Assembly: GCA_030633365.1 (NCBI GenBank)
Contig: DAOVSY010000112.1
Coordinates: forward strand, 1-8,567
Source of the DNA: Spirochaetaceae bacterium
GTDB lineage: Bacteria; Spirochaetota; Spirochaetia; B11-G9
Length of the DNA: 8,567 nt
Reading direction: 5' to 3'
Under the pieces are notes generated by a model. The model was given only the letters and a program-made list of their open reading frames with translations. It made no database searches and had not been told where the DNA came from. Shown here one piece after another: positions 5,964 through 8,567 of the stretch. How positions within the stretch are numbered: the stretch's first letter is position 1; each line of letters opens with the position of its first letter. The position numbers were made by a program, and so were the translations under genes.

Positions 5964-7757
5964 ATGACTTCAGATGAATTAAGAAATAAATATATTGAGT
6001 TTTTTTTATCTAAAACCCATAAACAAATAAGTGGGAAATCGTTAATTCCCGAAAATGATCCGACAGTTCTTTTTACAACAGCCGGTATGCATCCCCTTGT
6101 TCCATATCTATTGGGGGAGGATCATCCATCAGGAAAACGTCTTGTGAATTTTCAAAAATGTATTAGAACAGGTGATATAGATGAAGTTGGTGATCCCAGC
6201 CATCTTACTTTTTTTGAAATGCTTGGGAACTGGTCTTTAGGGGATTATTTTAAAGAAGATGCCATAAGAATGAGTTTTGAATTTCTTACATCTCCTGAAT
6301 GGCTTGGGTTTTCAGCTGAAAAGCTTTCGGTTACTGTATTTGAAGGAGACTCAGAGGTTCCTGCAGATAATGAATCTGCTTCTATGTGGAAATCTTTGGG
6401 TATTCCGGATGAGCGAATCTATTTCCTTCCCAGAGAAGATAACTGGTGGGGCCCTGCAGGAGCAACTGGTCCATGTGGTCCGGATTCTGAAATGTTTATA
6501 GATACAGGAAAAGATGCCTGTAGTCCTGATTGTAAGCCCGGTTGTCATTGTGGAAAGTATTTTGAAATATGGAATGATGTCTTTATGCAATACAACAAAC
6601 AGGAAGATGGAAGTTATGTTCCTATGAGCCGGAAATGTGTTGATACTGGTATGGGTATTGAACGAACTGTTGCAATGCTTCAGGGAAAATCTTCTGTGTA
6701 TGAAACAGCTGGTTTTGTAGAACTTATAGAACTGGTTGAAAAAATATCAGGAAGTAAGTATGGAAGTGAGGATAATAAGGATATTTCAATTCGTATTATT
6801 ACAGATCATTGCAGGACTTCTGTTTTTATTCTTGGAGATGAACAGGGTGTTAAACCTTCTAATCTTGGTCAGGGATATATTCTGAGAAGGCTTATAAGAC
6901 GTGCAATCAGGCATGGTAGAAAACTTGGTATTGAAGGGTCTTTTTTACCTAAACTGGGTTCTTTGGTAATAGAACAGTATAAGCTTACCTATCCGGATCT
7001 TGAAAAATCTATGGAAACAATTCTTAAAGAACTTGCTTTAGAAGAAGAAAAATTTTCTTTAACATTACAGAAGGGTGAACATGAATTTGAAAAGCTTCTT
7101 CCAAATCTTCTAAAAAGTAAAAATCCAATAATTCCGGGGAGAGTGGCATTTAAGCTTTATGATACTTATGGATTTCCATTTGAAATAACTGAGGAGCTTG
7201 CATCAGAACATGGATTAGAGGTCGATAAAGCTGGATTTGATAAAGCATTTGAAAAACATCAGGCTTTATCAAAACAAGGAGCAGATAAGGTTTTTAAAGG
7301 AGGCCTTGCTGATAATTCAGAAACTACAACTGCGCTCCATACAGCTACACATCTGCTTCATAAGGCACTTCGGGATGTACTGGGTAACCATGTTCAGCAA
7401 AAAGGGAGTAATATAACTCCTGAAAGGCTTCGTTTTGACTTTATTCATCCGGAGAAAATGACTTCTGATCAAATTAAAGAGGTTGAAGATATAATTAATA
7501 AACAAATTAAAGAAAATCTACTAATTTCAATGGAAGTTATAAGCCTGGAAAAAGCTAAAGAACAGGGAGCTTTGGCATTTTTCAGTGATAAATATGATGA
7601 GCAGGTTAAGGTTTACTCCATAGGAAACTTTTCAAAAGAGGTTTGTGGTGGGCCACATGTTTCAAGTACTGGTAATATGGGCAATTTCAGGATAAAAAAG
7701 GAGCAATCAAGCTCCGCTGGTGTCCGAAGGATCAGGGCTGTTCTGGAGCACAGCTAA
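5964..7757 (+). CDS. alaS: Alanyl-tRNA synthetase, compact form without C-Ala domain
   Basis: This 597-residue enzyme charges tRNA-Ala in the cytoplasm and should clear mischarged Ser/Gly-tRNA-Ala. The class II catalytic and tRNA-recognition core covers about 1-430 (FTTAGMHPLVPYLLG, FQKCIRTGDIDEVG, FFEMLGNWSLGDYF, DTGMGIERT). The editing domain covers about 455-595, with the zinc ligands H459 and H463 of HTATH and C561 and H565 of CGGPH. E. coli AlaRS has about 875 residues; here the beta-barrel segment of about 100 residues before the editing domain is absent (FKGGLADNSETTTALHTATH joins core and editing directly), as is everything after the editing domain. This is not a frameshift: the reading frame ends cleanly at the editing domain and short forms are known in spirochaetes. 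A cysteine cluster, C186/C190/C194/C196, sits in the catalytic core. AGAGG lies seven bases before the ATG. The last 51 bases overlap rlmN on the other strand. Confidence 0.95.
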   Translation: MTSDELRNKYIEFFLSKTHKQISGKSLIPENDPTVLFTTAGMHPLVPYLLGEDHPSGKRLVNFQKCIRTGDIDEVGDPSHLTFFEMLGNWSLGDYFKEDAIRMSFEFLTSPEWLGFSAEKLSVTVFEGDSEVPADNESASMWKSLGIPDERIYFLPREDNWWGPAGATGPCGPDSEMFIDTGKDACSPDCKPGCHCGKYFEIWNDVFMQYNKQEDGSYVPMSRKCVDTGMGIERTVAMLQGKSSVYETAGFVELIELVEKISGSKYGSEDNKDISIRIITDHCRTSVFILGDEQGVKPSNLGQGYILRRLIRRAIRHGRKLGIEGSFLPKLGSLVIEQYKLTYPDLEKSMETILKELALEEEKFSLTLQKGEHEFEKLLPNLLKSKNPIIPGRVAFKLYDTYGFPFEITEELASEHGLEVDKAGFDKAFEKHQALSKQGADKVFKGGLADNSETTTALHTATHLLHKALRDVLGNHVQQKGSNITPERLRFDFIHPEKMTSDQIKEVEDIINKQIKENLLISMEVISLEKAKEQGALAFFSDKYDEQVKVYSIGNFSKEVCGGPHVSSTGNMGNFRIKKEQSSSAGVRRIRAVLEHS

Positions 7758-8567
7758 CTGACCGCATGCACCGTTAACAGATCTTCCTTTTCTGTATCTT
7801 TTTGTAACAGGGATACTTAGATCTTCCAGCATTGAAATAAAAGAATCTACTGTTTTGTCCTCAGGTTCCTGGTAGGGGAGTTCTTCGACCGGATTCCAGG
7901 GAATAATATTTACTATAACTTTTAAATCATTTACGAAATGTCTAAGTTTAACAGCATCATCCTTACTGTCATTAATTCCTGCCATTAGAACATATTCTAT
8001 AGTAATACGCTTTTTGGTTGTTCTTTGGAAATATACAAGGCTTTCCTTTAATTGTTTTAATGGTTCCTTGCCGGCAACAGGCATCAGTTCTTCCCTGATT
8101 TTCTCATCTGCACTTATCAGAGAAACTGCAAGTCTAACAGGCAATTCTGTATTTGCAAGTTCTCTTATTTTTCTTGTCATACCACTTGTTGAAATAGTAA
8201 TTTTCCTAAGCCCTATATTCTGTCCTCTTGGATCATGTAGTATTTTAACAGATTTTATGACTTCTTCCAAATTAGCCATAGGTTCACCCATACCCATAAA
8301 TACTATATTTGAAATATTACCATATTTGGACTGCAAGTGTAGAAATTGTTCAACAATTTCTCCTGCACTTAAATTTCTTAGAAGGCCCATAGTCGCTGTT
8401 TTGCAAAAGGTGCAACCCATTGCACAGCCAGCCTGACTGGATAAACAAGCCGTTCTTCTGTCATTATCATCAATGAGGAGAACACTTTCAATAAATTTAC
8501 CATCATATAATTTTAGTGTTATTTTTGCTGTTCCATCATCACTTACATTTTCCTGTGAAATTTCAGA
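7707..8567 (-). CDS. rlmN: 23S rRNA (adenine-2503-C2) methyltransferase RlmN (5' partial)
   Basis: The frame runs in from the right edge; 286 C-terminal residues are visible and the N-terminus lies outside. RlmN is a radical-SAM enzyme that methylates C2 of A2503 in 23S rRNA, and in E. coli also A37 of some tRNAs. Visible residues (numbered from the edge) include the 4Fe-4S cysteines in CAMGCTFC (C48, C52, C55), the upstream catalytic Cys seven residues earlier (C41 in RTACLSSQ), GMGEP for SAM binding, IIPWNP, and the methyl-carrying Cys in GACGQLA (C268). All five key cysteines are present, so the enzyme looks functional, and RlmN is favoured over Cfr by this context and overall fit. The ATG at 8420 is internal, between the second and first radical-SAM cysteines, so it is not the start. 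A 14-residue tail after GQLA is encoded opposite the end of alaS. Confidence 0.93.
   Translation of the reverse strand, partial: SEISQENVSDDGTAKITLKLYDGKFIESVLLIDDNDRRTACLSSQAGCAMGCTFCKTATMGLLRNLSAGEIVEQFLHLQSKYGNISNIVFMGMGEPMANLEEVIKSVKILHDPRGQNIGLRKITISTSGMTRKIRELANTELPVRLAVSLISADEKIREELMPVAGKEPLKQLKESLVYFQRTTKKRITIEYVLMAGINDSKDDAVKLRHFVNDLKVIVNIIPWNPVEELPYQEPEDKTVDSFISMLEDLSIPVTKRYRKGRSVNGACGQLAVLQNSPDPSDTSGA

Noticed and set aside
7735..7756. GCTGT/ACAGC hairpin at the end of alaS as a terminator
   Set aside because: The stem is only five base pairs and no T-run follows.
8014..8436. 140-residue plus-strand open frame
   Set aside because: It lies wholly opposite rlmN, whose frame carries all conserved motifs, and it has no recognisable domain or ribosome site.
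1..8567. Mobile element, phage or CRISPR content
   Set aside because: No transposase, integrase, terminal repeats or spaced direct repeats were seen; apart from the toxin-antitoxin pair the genes look like ordinary chromosomal ones.

Overview
The window looks like an AT-rich chromosomal segment from a spirochaete (Spirochaetales, Treponema/Spirochaeta-like). The basis is a FliG-family protein that differs from ordinary motor FliG in the way spirochaetal FliG1 paralogues do, and a compact alanyl-tRNA synthetase of 597 residues without the C-terminal C-Ala domain, a form known from Borrelia and Treponema. This assignment comes from family knowledge, not from a database search. Genes are densely packed on both strands. 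No insertion sequence, phage gene, CRISPR array, tRNA or rRNA was seen, and no gene-free stretch exceeds about 100 bases.

Layout. (1) 2-1688, plus strand: the 3' part of a fliG-like flagellar switch gene, closely followed by a small TM2-domain membrane protein with a C-terminal winged-helix-like domain. (2) 1717-4005, minus strand: transcribed right to left, the circularly permuted ribosome-assembly GTPase RbgA/YlqF, then a MazE-type/MazF toxin-antitoxin pair with its own well-formed promoter and an overlapping palindromic operator, then a TrmB-family regulator that starts only 16 bases after the toxin stop. (3) 4071-5873, plus strand: a membrane diguanylate cyclase with a periplasmic tandem Cache sensor, a GGEEF active site and an RxxD inhibitory site. 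(4) 5964-7757, plus strand: alaS with its own promoter. (5) 7707-8567, minus strand: the 3' part of rlmN, converging on alaS and overlapping its end by 51 bp.

Working together. The clearest functional units are the autoregulated toxin-antitoxin operon, possibly including the TrmB regulator, and the fliG-like/TM2 pair. Cyclic di-GMP signalling and flagellar function are both represented but are not physically linked. RbgA, AlaRS and RlmN are translation and ribosome housekeeping genes. I see no convincing wholly new system. The most interesting points are the divergent FliG, the TM2-winged-helix fusion beside it, the mazEF-trmB arrangement, and the stripped-down AlaRS whose coding end overlaps rlmN.
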